A stretch of 64,000 bases of DNA from Peribacillus frigoritolerans (GCF_040250305.1 NZ_CP158190.1:103501-167500), one strand, 5' to 3'; shown: positions 19,820-33,022, counted from the stretch's first letter. The notes: a model not told the origin generated them from the sequence alone. Program-made: numbers and translations.

Positions 19820-19887
19820 TCTATGGAAATGATTCCTTTTCCGAGGCAAATGGATCCTTATAACGCTTGATTTAAGGGGTGAATCAG

Positions 19888-22800
19888 TTGACAGGTCAAC
19901 TTGTTCAGTATGGACGACACCGCCAACGTAGAAGTTATGCAAGAATCAGTGAGGTTTTGGACCTTCCGAATCTGATTGAAATTCAAACAGCTTCTTATCA
20001 ATGGTTTCTAGATGTAGGTTTAAAGGAAATGTTCCAGGATATTTCTCCTATTGAGGATTTTACAGGTAATTTATCGTTAGAATTCATCGATTACAGCTTA
20101 GCTGAGCCGAAGTATTCTGTGGAAGAAACAAAGGAACGCGATGTTACGTATTCTGCACCACTTCGTGTGAAAGTGCGCCTTGTTAACAAAGAAACAGGGG
20201 AAGTGAAAGACCAGGATGTATTTATGGGTGACTTCCCGCTGATGACTGAAACAGGTACATTTGTCATCAATGGTGCTGAACGGGTAATTGTATCCCAATT
20301 AGTGCGCTCACCGAGTGTTTACTATAATGGGAAAATGGATAAAAACGGTAAGCTTGGATTCTCTGCGACCGTTATTCCTAATCGTGGCGCATGGCTCGAA
20401 TATGAAACAGACGCCAAGGATGTTGTGTATGTTCGAATCGACCGCACCAGGAAATTACCGATCACGGTATTAATGCGTGCTCTTGGATTCGGAACAGATC
20501 AAGAAATCATCGATTTGATCGGAGACAACGAATACCTTCGCAACACTCTTGAAAAGGATAACACCGAGAGTGTGGAAAAAGCATTACTGGAAATCTATGA
20601 GCGTCTACGCCCAGGTGAACCGCCTACTGTCGAAAACGCGAAAAGTCTTTTAGTATCACGCTTTTTTGATCCAAAACGTTATGATTTAGCTAATGTAGGC
20701 CGTTATAAAATAAACAAAAAACTGCATATCAAGAACCGTTTATTCGGACAACGTATTGCAGAGACTTTGATTGATCCTGAAACAGGTGAAATCATCGTTG
20801 AAAAAGGTACAATGCTTGATCGTCGGACTCTTGATAGGATCCTGCCTCATATCGAAGGTGGAATCGGATTCAAAACATTCCATCCATCAGGTGGTGTAGT
20901 GGAAGAAGAAACTCTTCTACAACCTATTAAAGTGTTTGCACCAAACGATGCCGAAGGCGAAAAAGTGATCAATATCATCGGTAATGCATATGTGACCGAC
21001 CAGGTCAAAAACATTACACCGGCTGATATCATTTCTTCCATCAGTTATTTCTTTAACTTATTGCATGGTGTGGGAATCACGGATGACATTGACCATTTAG
21101 GTAACCGTCGTCTGCGTTCCGTTGGTGAATTGCTGCAAAACCAATTTAGAATTGGTTTATCCCGTATGGAGCGTGTTGTTCGTGAAAGAATGTCCATTCA
21201 GGATACGAATACAATCACTCCGCAGCAACTAATCAACATTCGCCCGGTCATTGCATCAATTAAAGAGTTCTTTGGAAGCTCACAGCTTTCCCAGTTCATG
21301 GATCAAACGAATCCGCTTGCTGAATTGACGCATAAACGTCGTCTATCTGCATTGGGACCTGGTGGTCTGACACGTGAGCGTGCTGGCTTTGAAGTACGTG
21401 ACGTTCATTATTCCCACTATGGTCGCATGTGTCCGATTGAAACGCCTGAGGGACCGAATATTGGTTTGATTAACTCGTTATCCAGTTTTGCAAAGGTAAA
21501 CCCATATGGCTTCATTGAAACACCATATCGTCGTGTGGACCCTGAAACAGGTAGAATTACAAGCCAAATCGATTACTTAACAGCTGATGAGGAAGATAAT
21601 TATGTAGTTGCCCAAGCGAATGTACGACTGTCGGATGACGGCTCATTCCTTGATAATGATGTTGTTGCACGTTTCCGCGGTGAAAATACCGTTGTTCCGC
21701 GTGACCGCGTAGATTACATGGATGTATCTCCTAAACAAGTTGTATCTGCTGCGACTGCATGTATTCCTTTCTTGGAAAACGATGACTCCAACCGTGCCCT
21801 TATGGGAGCGAACATGCAACGTCAAGCAGTTCCTTTGCTTCAACCGGAAGCCCCTCGAGTCGGAACGGGTATGGAGTATGTTTCAGCGAAAGACTCCGGT
21901 GCTGCTGTAATCTGTAAACACCCTGGTATCGTAGAGCACGTTGAATCACGTGAAGTATGGGTACGTAGGGTAAGTGAAGTAGACGGACAGCAAGTAAAAG
22001 GAAATCTTGATAAATATCGTCTATTAAAATTCATTCGTTCCAACCAAGGAACGTGCTATAATCAACGCCCTATCGTCAGTGTTGGCGACAACGTCGTAAA
22101 AGGTGAAATTCTTGCTGATGGTCCTTCAATGGAAAAAGGTGAGTTGGCACTTGGACGTAACGTATTGGTTGCCTTCATGACATGGGATGGATATAACTAT
22201 GAAGATGCCATCATCATGAGTGAACGATTGGTTAAAGATGATGTGTACACTTCTATTCATATTGAAGAATATGAATCTGAATCACGCGATACAAAATTAG
22301 GGCCTGAAGAAATCACCCGTGATATCCCTAACGTAGGGGAAGATGCGCTTCGTAATCTTGATGAGCGCGGAATTATCCGTGTGGGTGCTGAAGTGAAAGA
22401 CGGAGACCTTCTCGTTGGTAAAGTAACGCCTAAAGGTGTAACGGAACTGACTGCCGAGGAACGTCTATTACATGCAATCTTCGGTGAAAAAGCACGTGAA
22501 GTAAGGGATACATCACTTCGTGTACCTCACGGCGGCGGAGGAATCGTTCTTGATGTTAAAGTATTCAACAGAGAAGACGGCGATGAACTGCCTCCTGGTG
22601 TAAACCAACTCGCACGTGTATATATCGTTCAAAAACGTAAAATCCATGAAGGCGATAAAATGGCTGGACGACATGGTAACAAAGGGGTAATCTCCAGGAT
22701 TCTTCCTGAAGAAGATATGCCTTATTTACCGGATGGCACTCCAGTCGACATCATGTTAAACCCATTGGGTGTACCTTCACGTATGAACATCGGTCAGGTG

Positions 22801-23457
22801 CTGGAGCTTCACTTAGGTATGGCTGCACGCGCACTTGGCATCCATGTAGCATCTCCTGTATTCGATGGTGCCACAGAGGAAGATGTTTGGGGTACGATTG
22901 AAGAAGCCGGGATGTCCCGTGATGCAAAAACTGTCCTTTATGATGGCCGTTCAGGTGAAGCTTTCGATAACCGTGTATCAGTTGGTGTCATGTATATGAT
23001 CAAACTGGCACATATGGTCGATGATAAACTTCATGCACGTTCAACTGGTCCTTACTCCCTTGTTACGCAGCAACCACTTGGTGGTAAAGCGCAATTTGGT
23101 GGACAGCGTTTCGGTGAGATGGAAGTATGGGCACTTGAAGCTTATGGTGCTGCTTATACATTACAAGAAATCCTAACCGTTAAATCAGATGATGTCGTAG
23201 GTCGTGTGAAAACGTACGAAGCGATTGTCAAAGGTGAAAATGTCCCTGAACCAGGCGTTCCTGAGTCATTCAAAGTATTGATTAAGGAGCTTCAAAGTTT
23301 AGGATTGGATGTTAAAATCCTCAATGCCGAAGATCGTGAAATCGAAATGCGTGATTTGGAAGATGAAGATGAAGCCAACCAAGCAGACAAATTAAGCCTT
23401 GATTCAGAAACTAAAGATATGGTTGCTTCCGAAGTAGGGGCACCTGTCAAAGAATAA
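19888..23457 (+). CDS. rpoB: DNA-directed RNA polymerase subunit beta
   Basis: Core RNA polymerase subunit of 1189 residues. The TTG at 19888 is chosen since AAGGGGTGA lies six bases upstream and the protein then begins [19 protein letters not shown] as in relatives; the in-frame GTG at 19879 falls inside the ribosome-binding site. The rifampicin region (about residues 462-545, with [20 protein letters not shown] and [10 protein letters not shown]) reads as the sensitive form. The active-site region [11 protein letters not shown] and the C-terminal [18 protein letters not shown], which contacts beta', are intact. Confidence 0.98.
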   Translation: MTGQLVQYGRHRQRRSYARISEVLDLPNLIEIQTASYQWFLDVGLKEMFQDISPIEDFTGNLSLEFIDYSLAEPKYSVEETKERDVTYSAPLRVKVRLVNKETGEVKDQDVFMGDFPLMTETGTFVINGAERVIVSQLVRSPSVYYNGKMDKNGKLGFSATVIPNRGAWLEYETDAKDVVYVRIDRTRKLPITVLMRALGFGTDQEIIDLIGDNEYLRNTLEKDNTESVEKALLEIYERLRPGEPPTVENAKSLLVSRFFDPKRYDLANVGRYKINKKLHIKNRLFGQRIAETLIDPETGEIIVEKGTMLDRRTLDRILPHIEGGIGFKTFHPSGGVVEEETLLQPIKVFAPNDAEGEKVINIIGNAYVTDQVKNITPADIISSISYFFNLLHGVGITDDIDHLGNRRLRSVGELLQNQFRIGLSRMERVVRERMSIQDTNTITPQQLINIRPVIASIKEFFGSSQLSQFMDQTNPLAELTHKRRLSALGPGGLTRERAGFEVRDVHYSHYGRMCPIETPEGPNIGLINSLSSFAKVNPYGFIETPYRRVDPETGRITSQIDYLTADEEDNYVVAQANVRLSDDGSFLDNDVVARFRGENTVVPRDRVDYMDVSPKQVVSAATACIPFLENDDSNRALMGANMQRQAVPLLQPEAPRVGTGMEYVSAKDSGAAVICKHPGIVEHVESREVWVRRVSEVDGQQVKGNLDKYRLLKFIRSNQGTCYNQRPIVSVGDNVVKGEILADGPSMEKGELALGRNVLVAFMTWDGYNYEDAIIMSERLVKDDVYTSIHIEEYESESRDTKLGPEEITRDIPNVGEDALRNLDERGIIRVGAEVKDGDLLVGKVTPKGVTELTAEERLLHAIFGEKAREVRDTSLRVPHGGGGIVLDVKVFNREDGDELPPGVNQLARVYIVQKRKIHEGDKMAGRHGNKGVISRILPEEDMPYLPDGTPVDIMLNPLGVPSRMNIGQVLELHLGMAARALGIHVASPVFDGATEEDVWGTIEEAGMSRDAKTVLYDGRSGEAFDNRVSVGVMYMIKLAHMVDDKLHARSTGPYSLVTQQPLGGKAQFGGQRFGEMEVWALEAYGAAYTLQEILTVKSDDVVGRVKTYEAIVKGENVPEPGVPESFKVLIKELQSLGLDVKILNAEDREIEMRDLEDEDEANQADKLSLDSETKDMVASEVGAPVKE

Positions 23458-23492
23458 AATTAAATATAAACATATCTAGTTATATATTACCC

Positions 23493-23602
23493 GCTCTGAC
23501 TGGCAGCGAGATGTTCATTGGAAGATCATGCTGCCTTGTTAGAGCCTTATTGATTCAATCAACCATCATCCGGTGTAAGATTGCCTGATATTTGACGGCA
23601 AT
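23493..23602 (+). other. Structured spacer between rpoB and rpoC with two hairpins
   Basis: A long hairpin spans 23493-23545: GCTCTGAC with GTTAGAGC, then GGCAGC with GCTGCC, then GAT/ATC and TTC/GAA around an ATTG loop. A second pairs ATTGCC (23580-23585) with GGCAAT (23597-23602). Neither has a T-run, so processing or mRNA stability is more likely than termination. Confidence 0.7.
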
Positions 23603-23641
23603 CAAGGGTTAAACCTGGAGATTAAAAGGGAGGTAGGCCCC

Positions 23642-26600
23642 TTGTTAGACGTTAATAATTTTGAGTATATGAAAATTGGTCTTGCTTCACCAGACAAGAT
23701 TCGTTCTTGGTCCCATGGAGAAGTTAAAAAACCAGAAACAATCAACTATCGTACGCTAAAGCCAGAAAAAGACGGTTTATTCTGTGAGAGAATTTTTGGA
23801 CCTCAAAAGGACTGGGAATGTCATTGCGGAAAATATAAACGTGTTCGTTATAAAGGCGTAGTCTGTGACCGATGTGGCGTTGAAGTCACTCGTGCTAAGG
23901 TGCGTCGTGAGCGTATGGGTCATATTGAGCTGGCAGCTCCAGTTTCTCACATATGGTATTTTAAAGGAATTCCTAGCCGTATGGGACTTGTACTTGACAT
24001 GTCTCCACGGGCTTTGGAAGAAGTTATTTACTTTGCATCTTACGTCGTAACTGAAACGGGCGATACAACTTTAGAAAAGAAACAGCTTCTTTCTGAAAAA
24101 GAATATCGTACATACCGTGAAAAATACGGTAAGAAATTCCAAGCTGCCATGGGTGCGGAAGCTATTAAAAAACTTTTACAAGATATTGATACGGAAAAGG
24201 AAGTAGAGTCGTTGAAAGAGGAGCTTAAAACAGCTCAAGGACAACGCAGAACCCGTGCAATCAAACGCTTGGAAGTGCTTGAAGCATTCCGTAACTCCGG
24301 AAATGAGCCTTCATGGATGATCCTTGACGTGCTTCCGGTAATTCCACCGGAACTTCGTCCTATGGTTCAACTTGATGGAGGACGTTTTGCCACATCTGAT
24401 CTAAATGATTTATATCGCCGTGTTATCAACCGTAATAATCGTTTGAAAAGATTACTGGATCTTGGAGCACCAAGCATTATCGTTCAAAATGAGAAGCGTA
24501 TGCTGCAAGAAGCTGTCGATGCTCTTATCGATAATGGCCGTCGCGGCCGTCCGGTAACTGGACCTGGTAACCGTCCGTTAAAATCTTTATCTCACATGTT
24601 AAAAGGTAAACAAGGTCGTTTCCGTCAAAACCTTCTTGGTAAACGTGTTGATTACTCTGGCCGTTCCGTTATCGTAGTAGGACCAAACTTAAAGATGTAC
24701 CAATGTGGTCTTCCTAAAGAAATGGCGATTGAATTATTCAAACCATTCGTTATGAAGGAGCTTGTTCAAAGAGGTCTAGCGCATAACATCAAATCCGCTA
24801 AGCGTAAAATTGAACGTTTATCTCCTGAAATATGGGATGTGCTTGAAGAAGTTATTAGAGAACACCCAGTACTATTGAACCGTGCACCGACTCTTCATAG
24901 ACTTGGTATCCAAGCGTTTGAACCAACGTTGGTTGAAGGTCGCGCAATTCGTTTGCATCCGCTCGTATGTACAGCTTACAACGCTGACTTTGACGGTGAC
25001 CAAATGGCGGTCCACGTTCCTCTATCTTCTGAAGCCCAAGCCGAAGCACGTATGCTTATGCTTGCAGCACAGAACATTTTGAACCCTAAAGATGGTAAAC
25101 CTGTCGTTACACCTTCTCAAGATATGGTGTTAGGTAACTATTACTTAACGTTGGAAAGAGAAGGCGCTATCGGCGAAGGTATGATCTTTAAAGATACAAG
25201 TGAAGCATTGCTTGCATACCAAAACGGATATGTACACTTACATTCCCGTTGTGCCGTACATGCATCATCACTGAATAATGAAACATTCACTGAAGAACAA
25301 AACCGCCAACTGCTTATTACCACTGTCGGTAAATTGATCTTCAATGAAATTTTACCAAAATCATTCCCGTATATTAACGAGCCGACACGATATAATTTGG
25401 AAACCAAAACTCCAGAGAAATATTTTGTGGAAAAAGGCGCTAATATCCCTGAATTGATTAAGGCTCAACCTGCTATCGATCCTTTCAAGAAAAAAATTCT
25501 TGGAAATATCATCGCGGAAGTCTTTAAACGCTTTAAAATTACCGAAACATCCAAAATGCTTGACCGGATGAAAGATCTTGGATTCAAATATTCGACAAAA
25601 GCCGGTATTACCGTTGGTGTGGCTGATATTGTCGTTTTAAAAGAAAAACAAGAAATCATTACTGAGGCTCAAACCAAAGTGGATAACGTCTTGAAACAGT
25701 TCAGACGTGGTCTAATTACAGAGGATGAGCGTTATGATCGCGTCATTTCCATCTGGAGTGCTGCCAAGGATACCATCCAGTCCAAACTTATGGACTCACT
25801 GGACCGACGCAACCCGATCTTCATGATGAGTGACTCCGGTGCCCGTGGTAATGCTTCCAACTTTACGCAGCTTGCGGGTATGCGTGGTTTGATGGCCAAC
25901 CCGGCTGGACGTATCATTGAATTACCGATCAAATCAAGTTTCCGTGAAGGTTTAACAGTGTTGGAGTACTTCATCTCTACACATGGTGCGCGTAAAGGTC
26001 TTGCCGATACAGCCCTTAAAACAGCCGATTCCGGTTACCTTACCCGTCGACTTGTTGACGTTGCCCAAGATGTCATCATCCGTGATGACGATTGTGGAAC
26101 GGACCGCGGCTTGAAAATTTCAGCCTTAAGAGAGGGTACTGAAATAATCGAGCATCTTGAAGAGCGCCTAGTGGGCCGTTATGCAAGAAAAGCGATCAGA
26201 CATCCAGAAACAAATGAAGTAATCGTGGCTGAAAACGATCTTATTACTGAAGATCTTGCTAATTATATTGAATCACTTGGAATTGAAACAGCATGGATCC
26301 GTTCTGCCTTTACATGTAACACCAGCCATGGTGTATGTAAAAAATGTTATGGACGCAACTTGGCTACCGGTCAAGAAGTTGAAGTGGGTGAAGCAGTCGG
26401 TATTATTGCCGCTCAATCCATCGGAGAACCTGGTACACAGTTGACGATGCGTACATTCCATACAGGTGGGGTTGCCGGGGACGATATCACTCAAGGTCTT
26501 CCTCGTATCCAAGAAATATTTGAAGCGAGAAATCCTAAAGGTCAAGCTGTCATTTCTGAAATTGAAGGAACGATTGTTTCGATCAATGAAATTCGGGATA

Positions 26601-27241
26601 AACAACAGGAAATCGTCGTTCAGGGTGCTGTTGAATCACGCACGTATACTGCGCCGTACACAGCGCGTCTAAGAGTAACTGTTGATACACCTGTCCGTCG
26701 TGGTGAAGAGTTGACAGAGGGTTCCATCGATCCGAAAGAATTGCTGAAGGTTACAGACGTGCTTACTGTTCAGGAATACCTGCTTCATGAAGTTCAAAAA
26801 GTATACCGGATGCAAGGTGTTGAAATCGGTGATAAACATATCGAGGTAATGGTTAGACAAATGATGCGTAAAGTCCGTGTGCTTGATGCAGGTGAAACTG
26901 AAGTACTTCCAGGAACATTATTGGATGTTAACCAGTTCACTACTGCAAACACAGATGCATTGCTGACCAACAAATTACCAGCTACAGGCCGCCCTGTATT
27001 GCTAGGTATCACAAAAGCATCTCTAGAAACGGATTCCTTCTTGTCCGCAGCGTCATTCCAAGAAACGACTAGAGTCTTGACTGATGCAGCAATAAAAGGG
27101 AAACGTGATGAATTGCTTGGTCTTAAAGAAAATGTCATCATCGGTAAACTTGTCCCAGCAGGAACGGGAATGCTTAGATACAGAAAAGCAAACCCTGTCG
27201 TCGTTGGTGACGAAAGTGCCGATACAGTAACAGTGGATTAA
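23642..27241 (+). CDS. rpoC: DNA-directed RNA polymerase subunit beta'
   Basis: Catalytic subunit of RNA polymerase, 1199 residues. The TTG start at 23642 ([19 protein letters not shown]) follows GGGAGG at eight bases. The zinc-binding cysteines are at residues 60, 62, 75 and 78. The catalytic magnesium loop NADFDGD has aspartates 449, 451 and 453. The second zinc site ([13 protein letters not shown]), the trigger loop region ([18 protein letters not shown]) and the C-terminal segments are intact. Confidence 0.98.
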   Translation: MLDVNNFEYMKIGLASPDKIRSWSHGEVKKPETINYRTLKPEKDGLFCERIFGPQKDWECHCGKYKRVRYKGVVCDRCGVEVTRAKVRRERMGHIELAAPVSHIWYFKGIPSRMGLVLDMSPRALEEVIYFASYVVTETGDTTLEKKQLLSEKEYRTYREKYGKKFQAAMGAEAIKKLLQDIDTEKEVESLKEELKTAQGQRRTRAIKRLEVLEAFRNSGNEPSWMILDVLPVIPPELRPMVQLDGGRFATSDLNDLYRRVINRNNRLKRLLDLGAPSIIVQNEKRMLQEAVDALIDNGRRGRPVTGPGNRPLKSLSHMLKGKQGRFRQNLLGKRVDYSGRSVIVVGPNLKMYQCGLPKEMAIELFKPFVMKELVQRGLAHNIKSAKRKIERLSPEIWDVLEEVIREHPVLLNRAPTLHRLGIQAFEPTLVEGRAIRLHPLVCTAYNADFDGDQMAVHVPLSSEAQAEARMLMLAAQNILNPKDGKPVVTPSQDMVLGNYYLTLEREGAIGEGMIFKDTSEALLAYQNGYVHLHSRCAVHASSLNNETFTEEQNRQLLITTVGKLIFNEILPKSFPYINEPTRYNLETKTPEKYFVEKGANIPELIKAQPAIDPFKKKILGNIIAEVFKRFKITETSKMLDRMKDLGFKYSTKAGITVGVADIVVLKEKQEIITEAQTKVDNVLKQFRRGLITEDERYDRVISIWSAAKDTIQSKLMDSLDRRNPIFMMSDSGARGNASNFTQLAGMRGLMANPAGRIIELPIKSSFREGLTVLEYFISTHGARKGLADTALKTADSGYLTRRLVDVAQDVIIRDDDCGTDRGLKISALREGTEIIEHLEERLVGRYARKAIRHPETNEVIVAENDLITEDLANYIESLGIETAWIRSAFTCNTSHGVCKKCYGRNLATGQEVEVGEAVGIIAAQSIGEPGTQLTMRTFHTGGVAGDDITQGLPRIQEIFEARNPKGQAVISEIEGTIVSINEIRDKQQEIVVQGAVESRTYTAPYTARLRVTVDTPVRRGEELTEGSIDPKELLKVTDVLTVQEYLLHEVQKVYRMQGVEIGDKHIEVMVRQMMRKVRVLDAGETEVLPGTLLDVNQFTTANTDALLTNKLPATGRPVLLGITKASLETDSFLSAASFQETTRVLTDAAIKGKRDELLGLKENVIIGKLVPAGTGMLRYRKANPVVVGDESADTVTVD

Positions 27242-27250
27242 AGGAAAATG

Positions 27251-27336
27251 GACCAGCTCAATCATTTATACTGAAAACCGCGCTCCTGTTTACTATTGGA
27301 GCTGAAGGATCAGAATTTATTGAGCTGGTCTCTCTT
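27251..27336 (+). terminator. Large three-helix hairpin after rpoC, probable transcript end
   Basis: GACCAGCTCAAT (27251-27262) pairs perfectly with ATTGAGCTGGTC (27319-27330). Inside, CTGA pairs with TCAG and GCTCC (27282-27286) with GGAGC (27298-27302). A pyrimidine-rich TCTCTT follows. It is longer than a usual terminator and the T-tract is poor. Confidence 0.55.
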
Positions 27337-27457
27337 ATTACTCATGGCCGGCTGAAAAGCCTTATGAGGATTTGATATATTCCGTTTAGGCAAATTAATA
27401 ATCTTGATAGAATTATGTAAGGAAAACCTTTTGCTAGAATTATTTTTTTGAAAGAAG

Positions 27458-27487
27458 TTGACAGTATCCGACTAATAATGATACTAT
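27458..27487 (+). promoter_or_regulatory. Sigma-A promoter for ybxF and the str operon
   Basis: TTGACA (27458-27463) and TACTAT (27482-27487) with an 18-base spacer. Confidence 0.65.
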
Positions 27488-27534
27488 AGCAAAGGTGCTC
27501 CTATGTTACCCTGTAACTTTGGAGGATATGGACC

Positions 27535-27783
27535 ATGTCTTATGAAAAAGTAATACAGGCAAAGTCAGTGATTATAGGGACGAAGCAAGCAGTTAGAGCT
27601 CTTAAAAACAATTTAATTCAAGAAGTTATCATCGCTGATGATGCAGATATATACTTGACTGGGCGTGTCGTTGAGACTGCCAAAGAATTGGATGTTCCTA
27701 TCACATATGTTGATTCGATGAGAATGCTTGGCAAAGCATGTGGTATTGATGTCGGAGCAGCAACTGTTGCCATCAAAAAGTAA
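27535..27783 (+). CDS. ybxF: L7Ae-family RNA-binding protein YbxF
   Basis: Small 82-residue protein of the L7Ae/L30e family; B. subtilis YbxF binds kink-turn RNA. Seen here are the alpha-beta-alpha core with the conserved EVIIADDADI segment and the C-terminal LGKACGIDVGAATVAI, which corresponds to the RNA-contacting loop. Its ribosome-binding site is TTTGGAGG. It precedes rpsL, as in B. subtilis. Confidence 0.92.
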   Translation: MSYEKVIQAKSVIIGTKQAVRALKNNLIQEVIIADDADIYLTGRVVETAKELDVPITYVDSMRMLGKACGIDVGAATVAIKK

Positions 27784-27863
27784 AGATGTTTTTGCAATAA
27801 TATTTGCAAAGACTTTGTTTTTACCCATTTATGAACCACCTGGATGTGTGGTACTAGAAATGA

Positions 27864-28310
<447 letters not shown>

Positions 28311-28351
28311 TCTTAAACAAAAATTGAACTTTCTTGAAAGGAGGAAATACA

Positions 28352-28822
28352 ATGCCTCGTAAAGGACCTGTAACGAAAAGAGACGTATTACCAGATCCAA
28401 TATATAATTCAAAACTTGTGACTCGCTTAATCAACAAATTAATGGTTGATGGACAAAGAGGTAAATCACAAAAAATTCTTTACTCTGCATTTGATTTAAT
28501 CAAAGAACGTACTGGCAATGAGCCGATCGAAGTTTTCGATCAAGCACTTAAAAACATCATGCCTGTACTAGAAGTAAAAGCACGCCGTGTGGGTGGAGCT
28601 AACTACCAAGTACCAGTTGAGGTGCGTCCAGATCGCAAATCGACTCTAGGACTTCGTTGGTTAGTAAACTACTCTCGCCTTCGTGGAGAAAAAACGATGG
28701 AAGAACGTTTAGCTTATGAAATCATGGATGCTGCCAACAACACTGGAGCAGCAGTTAAGAAACGTGAAGATACACACAAAATGGCTGAAGCCAACAAAGC
28801 TTTCGCACATTATCGCTGGTAA
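28352..28822 (+). CDS. rpsG: 30S ribosomal protein S7
   Basis: Primary binder of the 3' major domain of 16S rRNA, near the mRNA exit. ATG at 28352 follows GAAAGGAGGAAATAC and gives 156 residues ([16 protein letters not shown]); the in-frame start at 28334 lies before the site. Contains the conserved signature [20 protein letters not shown] and ends in HYRW. Confidence 0.98.
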   Translation: MPRKGPVTKRDVLPDPIYNSKLVTRLINKLMVDGQRGKSQKILYSAFDLIKERTGNEPIEVFDQALKNIMPVLEVKARRVGGANYQVPVEVRPDRKSTLGLRWLVNYSRLRGEKTMEERLAYEIMDAANNTGAAVKKREDTHKMAEANKAFAHYRW

Positions 28823-28866
28823 GATCAATCACTATAAAATCCTTATAGAAGGAAGGAGAAAGACAA

Positions 28867-30945
28867 ATGGCAAGAGAGTTCTCCTTAGCAAACACTCGTA
28901 ATATCGGTATCATGGCTCACATCGATGCCGGTAAAACGACAACAACAGAACGTGTTCTATATTACACTGGTAAAATCCACAAAATTGGTGAAACGCACGA
29001 AGGTGCATCTCAAATGGACTGGATGGAACAGGAACAAGAACGCGGAATCACGATCACTTCCGCTGCAACAACTGCACAGTGGAAAGGTCACCGTGTAAAC
29101 ATCATCGATACACCAGGACACGTAGACTTCACAGTTGAAGTTGAACGCTCTTTGCGCGTACTTGATGGAGCTGTAGCTGTACTTGATGCCCAATCAGGTG
29201 TTGAGCCTCAAACTGAAACAGTTTGGCGCCAAGCTACAACTTACGGTGTACCACGTGTTGTATTCGTAAATAAAATGGACAAAATCGGTGCAGATTTCTT
29301 GTATTCAGTTGGAACAATCCACGATCGTTTACAAGCTAACGCTCACCCAGTTCAGTTACCAATCGGAGCAGAGGATCAATTCTCTGCAATCATCGACCTT
29401 ATTGAAATGAAAACTCATTTCTATGGTAATGACCTAGGAACTGACATCACTGTCGGTGAAATTCCTGAAGAACACCGGGAATTAGCTGAAGAATACCGTG
29501 AAAAGTTAATTGAAGCAGTAGCGGAAGTAAATGAAGACTTAATGGAAAAATACCTTGGCGGCGAAGAAATCAGCATTGCTGAATTGAAAGCAGCTATTCG
29601 TACAGCAACCGTTAATGTTGAGTTCTTCCCTGTTATTTGTGGATCAGCTTTCAAAAACAAAGGTGTTCAATTAATGCTTGATAACGTTATCGACTTCCTT
29701 CCATCTCCATTGGATGTACCAGCTATCAAAGGTACATTACCGGATTCAGAAGAAGAAGTAGAACGTCATTCGGATGATTCTGAACCGTTCTCAGCTTTAG
29801 CGTTTAAAGTTATGACTGACCCTTACGTTGGTAAACTTACATTCTTCCGTGTGTACTCAGGTACATTAGAATCAGGATCTTATGTAATCAACTCAACTAA
29901 AGGAAAACGTGAACGTATTGGACGTATCCTTCAAATGCACGCTAACAGCCGTGAAGAAATCTCTACTGTATACGCAGGGGATATCGCAGCTGCAGTCGGA
30001 TTGAAAGATACTACAACTGGAGATACTCTATGTGATGACAAGAACCAAGTAATTCTTGAATCCATGGTGTTCCCAGAGCCAGTTATCTCACTATCAGTTG
30101 AACCGAAATCAAAAGCAGACCAAGACAAAATGTCTCAAGCTTTACAAAAGCTACAAGATGAAGATCCAACATTCCGTGCGCATACTGACCAAGAAACTGG
30201 TCAAACAATCATCGCTGGTATGGGTGAACTTCACTTGGACATCCTTGTTGACCGTATGCGTCGTGAATTCAAAGTGGAAGCAAACGTTGGTGCTCCTCAA
30301 GTAGCATACCGTGAAACTTTCCGTGGTTCAGCAAAAGTTGAAGGTAAATTCGTTCGCCAATCTGGTGGTCGTGGACAATTCGGACACGTATGGATCGAAT
30401 TTGGTCCAAACGAAGAAGGTAAAGGTTTCGAATTTGAAAATGCTATCGTCGGTGGTGTAGTACCACGTGAATACATCCCTGCTGTACAAGCTGGATTAGT
30501 TGATTCACTTGACCGTGGTGTACTTGCTGGTTACCCGCTAGTCGACATCAAAGCAAAATTATTCGACGGATCTTACCATGACGTTGACTCCAATGAAATG
30601 GCATTTAAAATCGCTGCATCAATGGCACTAAAAAATGCAGCATCTAAATGTAGTCCTGTCATCCTTGAACCTATCATGAAAGTGGAAGTAGTTATTCCAG
30701 AAGATTACCTAGGCGACATCATGGGAGATATCACATCTCGTCGTGGTCGTGTAGAAGGTATGGAAGCTCGCGGTAACACGCAAATGGTTAAAGCGATGGT
30801 TCCACTATCTGAAATGTTCGGATATGCTACATCTTTACGTTCTAACACTCAAGGACGCGGAACATTCTCTATGCACTTCGATCATTATGAAGAAGTACCT
30901 AAGAGCATTTCTGAAGAAATCATCAAAAAAAATAAAGGTGAATAA
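28867..30945 (+). CDS. fusA: Elongation factor G
   Basis: Translocation GTPase of 692 residues. G1 [10 protein letters not shown] lies at about residues 17-26, the switch I region contains [12 protein letters not shown]3 is DTPGHVDF, and G4 is NKMDK. Domain IV with its conserved [11 protein letters not shown] loop and domain V follow. GAAGGAAGGAGAAAG precedes the ATG. Confidence 0.98.
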   Translation: MAREFSLANTRNIGIMAHIDAGKTTTTERVLYYTGKIHKIGETHEGASQMDWMEQEQERGITITSAATTAQWKGHRVNIIDTPGHVDFTVEVERSLRVLDGAVAVLDAQSGVEPQTETVWRQATTYGVPRVVFVNKMDKIGADFLYSVGTIHDRLQANAHPVQLPIGAEDQFSAIIDLIEMKTHFYGNDLGTDITVGEIPEEHRELAEEYREKLIEAVAEVNEDLMEKYLGGEEISIAELKAAIRTATVNVEFFPVICGSAFKNKGVQLMLDNVIDFLPSPLDVPAIKGTLPDSEEEVERHSDDSEPFSALAFKVMTDPYVGKLTFFRVYSGTLESGSYVINSTKGKRERIGRILQMHANSREEISTVYAGDIAAAVGLKDTTTGDTLCDDKNQVILESMVFPEPVISLSVEPKSKADQDKMSQALQKLQDEDPTFRAHTDQETGQTIIAGMGELHLDILVDRMRREFKVEANVGAPQVAYRETFRGSAKVEGKFVRQSGGRGQFGHVWIEFGPNEEGKGFEFENAIVGGVVPREYIPAVQAGLVDSLDRGVLAGYPLVDIKAKLFDGSYHDVDSNEMAFKIAASMALKNAASKCSPVILEPIMKVEVVIPEDYLGDIMGDITSRRGRVEGMEARGNTQMVKAMVPLSEMFGYATSLRSNTQGRGTFSMHFDHYEEVPKSISEEIIKKNKGE

Positions 30946-30986
30946 TTGATTTTCATCTCTTATTAAAGTATAACTATCTTATGTAA

Positions 30987-31019
30987 GCTGTGATGGAAGA
31001 ATTAGTCTTCTTTCACAGC
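30987..31019 (+). other. Hairpin between fusA and tuf
   Basis: GCTGTGA (30987-30993) pairs with TCACAGC (31013-31019), and GAAGA (30996-31000) with TCTTC (31006-31010). There is no T-run, so it is more likely a processing or stability element that lets tuf mRNA level differ from fusA. Confidence 0.6.
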
Positions 31020-31066
31020 CCTTATATACTTAATCTTTTATTTATAATTTTAAGGAGGAATTCCTA

Positions 31067-32254
31067 ATGGGAAAAGCTAAATTTGATCGTTCAAAACCGC
31101 ACGTTAACGTTGGAACAATTGGTCACGTTGACCATGGTAAAACAACTCTAACTGCTGCAATCACAACTGTACTTGCTAAATCTGGTGGCGCAGAAGCTCG
31201 CGCTTATGACCAAATCGATGGTGCTCCAGAAGAAAGAGAACGTGGTATCACAATCTCTACTGCACACGTTGAGTACGAAACAGCTACTCGTCACTATGCA
31301 CACGTTGACTGCCCAGGACATGCTGACTATGTTAAAAACATGATCACTGGTGCTGCACAAATGGACGGCGGAATCTTAGTAGTATCTGCTGCTGATGGCC
31401 CAATGCCACAAACTCGTGAGCACATCCTTCTTTCTCGTCAAGTAGGTGTACCATACCTAGTAGTATTCATGAATAAATGCGACATGGTAGATGACGAAGA
31501 ACTTCTTGAATTAGTAGAAATGGAAATCCGTGATCTTCTATCTGAATACGAATTCCCTGGCGATGACATTCCAGTTATCAAAGGATCTGCACTAAAAGCT
31601 CTTCAAGGAGAAGCAGCATGGGAAGAAAAAATTCATGAATTAATGACAGCTGTTGACGAGTATATCCCAGAACCAACTCGTGACACTGACAAACCATTCA
31701 TGATGCCAGTTGAGGATGTATTCTCAATCACTGGTCGTGGAACAGTTGCTACTGGTCGTGTTGAGCGTGGACAAGTTAAAGTCGGTGACGTTGTTGACAT
31801 CATCGGATTCAACGAAGAGTCTAAACCAACAACAGTAACTGGTGTTGAAATGTTCCGTAAACTTCTTGACTATGCTGAAGCTGGTGACAACATCGGTGCA
31901 CTACTTCGTGGTGTATCCCGTGAAGATATCCAACGTGGACAAGTACTTGCTAAACCAAGCACTATCACTCCACACACAAAGTTCAAAGCTGAAGTTTATG
32001 TTCTTTCTAAAGAAGAAGGTGGACGTCACACTCCATTCTTTACAAACTACCGTCCTCAGTTCTACTTCCGTACAACTGACGTAACTGGTATTTGTAACCT
32101 TCCTGAAGGCGTAGAAATGGTTATGCCTGGAGACAACATTGAAATGACTGTAGAACTTATCGCTCCAATCGCTATCGAAGAAGGTACTAAATTCTCTATC
32201 CGTGAGGGTGGACGTACTGTAGGCGCTGGCGTAGTTGCTACAATCCAAGAATAA
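31067..32254 (+). CDS. tuf: Elongation factor Tu
   Basis: Brings aminoacyl-tRNA to the ribosome. 395 residues with G1 GHVDHGKTT (about 19-27), switch I RGITIS, G3 DCPGHADY, G4 NKCD, and domains II and III intact. AAGGAGGAATTCCT precedes the ATG. Only one tuf copy occurs here; Bacilli usually have just one. A strong terminator follows. Confidence 0.98.
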   Translation: MGKAKFDRSKPHVNVGTIGHVDHGKTTLTAAITTVLAKSGGAEARAYDQIDGAPEERERGITISTAHVEYETATRHYAHVDCPGHADYVKNMITGAAQMDGGILVVSAADGPMPQTREHILLSRQVGVPYLVVFMNKCDMVDDEELLELVEMEIRDLLSEYEFPGDDIPVIKGSALKALQGEAAWEEKIHELMTAVDEYIPEPTRDTDKPFMMPVEDVFSITGRGTVATGRVERGQVKVGDVVDIIGFNEESKPTTVTGVEMFRKLLDYAEAGDNIGALLRGVSREDIQRGQVLAKPSTITPHTKFKAEVYVLSKEEGGRHTPFFTNYRPQFYFRTTDVTGICNLPEGVEMVMPGDNIEMTVELIAPIAIEEGTKFSIREGGRTVGAGVVATIQE

Positions 32255-32293
32255 TTGATTCGTAAAACAATATTGGAAGGGACGCCTTCCGGG

Positions 32294-32331
32294 AGAAGCA
32301 GATGGGACGCCATCTGCTTCTTTTCTTTTTC
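32294..32331 (+). terminator. Terminator after tuf
   Basis: GAAGCAGATGG (32295-32305) pairs perfectly with CCATCTGCTTC (32310-32320) across a GACG loop, followed by TTTTCTTTTT. Confidence 0.93.
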
Positions 32332-32446
32332 TAAAGAATATTGAATCTTTCTTCTATAATACCTGTAAAAGTGAAGTGTATTTAATCGGTATCATGAGGA
32401 TTATCGAATTGAAGAAAATGGATATGAAAGACCATATAGAATGTAC

Positions 32447-32475
32447 TTGTAAATACTTGTGATAGTATGTATAAT
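32447..32475 (+). promoter_or_regulatory. Upstream promoter of the S10-spc-alpha array
   Basis: TTGTAA (32447-32452) and perfect TATAAT (32470-32475), spacer 17. The gap between tuf and rpsJ (about 420 bases) holds no gene: only the tuf terminator, this promoter, a second one and a folded leader. Confidence 0.55.
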
Positions 32476-32513
32476 AATAAAAGTGTGCTGCACAAGAAAA
32501 ATTCAAGTTTAAC

Positions 32514-32542
32514 TTGCGTTCTGCTTGTGTTTTATGTATAAT
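32514..32542 (+). promoter_or_regulatory. Downstream promoter of the S10-spc-alpha array
   Basis: TTGCGT (32514-32519) and perfect TATAAT (32537-32542), spacer 17. The leader from here to rpsJ would be about 125 bases. Confidence 0.65.
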
Positions 32543-32571
32543 AGACAATGTTGGTCTTTGACTGCGATGAT

Positions 32572-32631
32572 ATGGAAGGTTGCTGACACACCCGGCCGCT
32601 TTGCCATGGCGAGTGTGTGGGAAATTTCCAT
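32572..32631 (+). other. Folded leader element upstream of rpsJ
   Basis: Outer ATGGAA (32572-32577) pairs with TTCCAT (32626-32631); ACACAC (32586-32591) pairs with GTGTGT (32613-32618); GGC (32594-32596) can pair with GCC (32603-32605) at the tip. It sits in the untranslated leader of the S10 operon. Function not known to me. Confidence 0.6.
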
Positions 32632-32634
32632 TGA

Positions 32635-32982
<348 letters not shown>

Positions 32983-33022
32983 TTCATATAAATATGAACA
33001 ATTACTCTAGGAGGTGTGACTT

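Noticed and set aside
31067..32254. Second or altered EF-Tu with antibiotic-resistance changes
   Set aside because: The protein reads as an ordinary EF-Tu; no change could be tied to resistance without an alignment.
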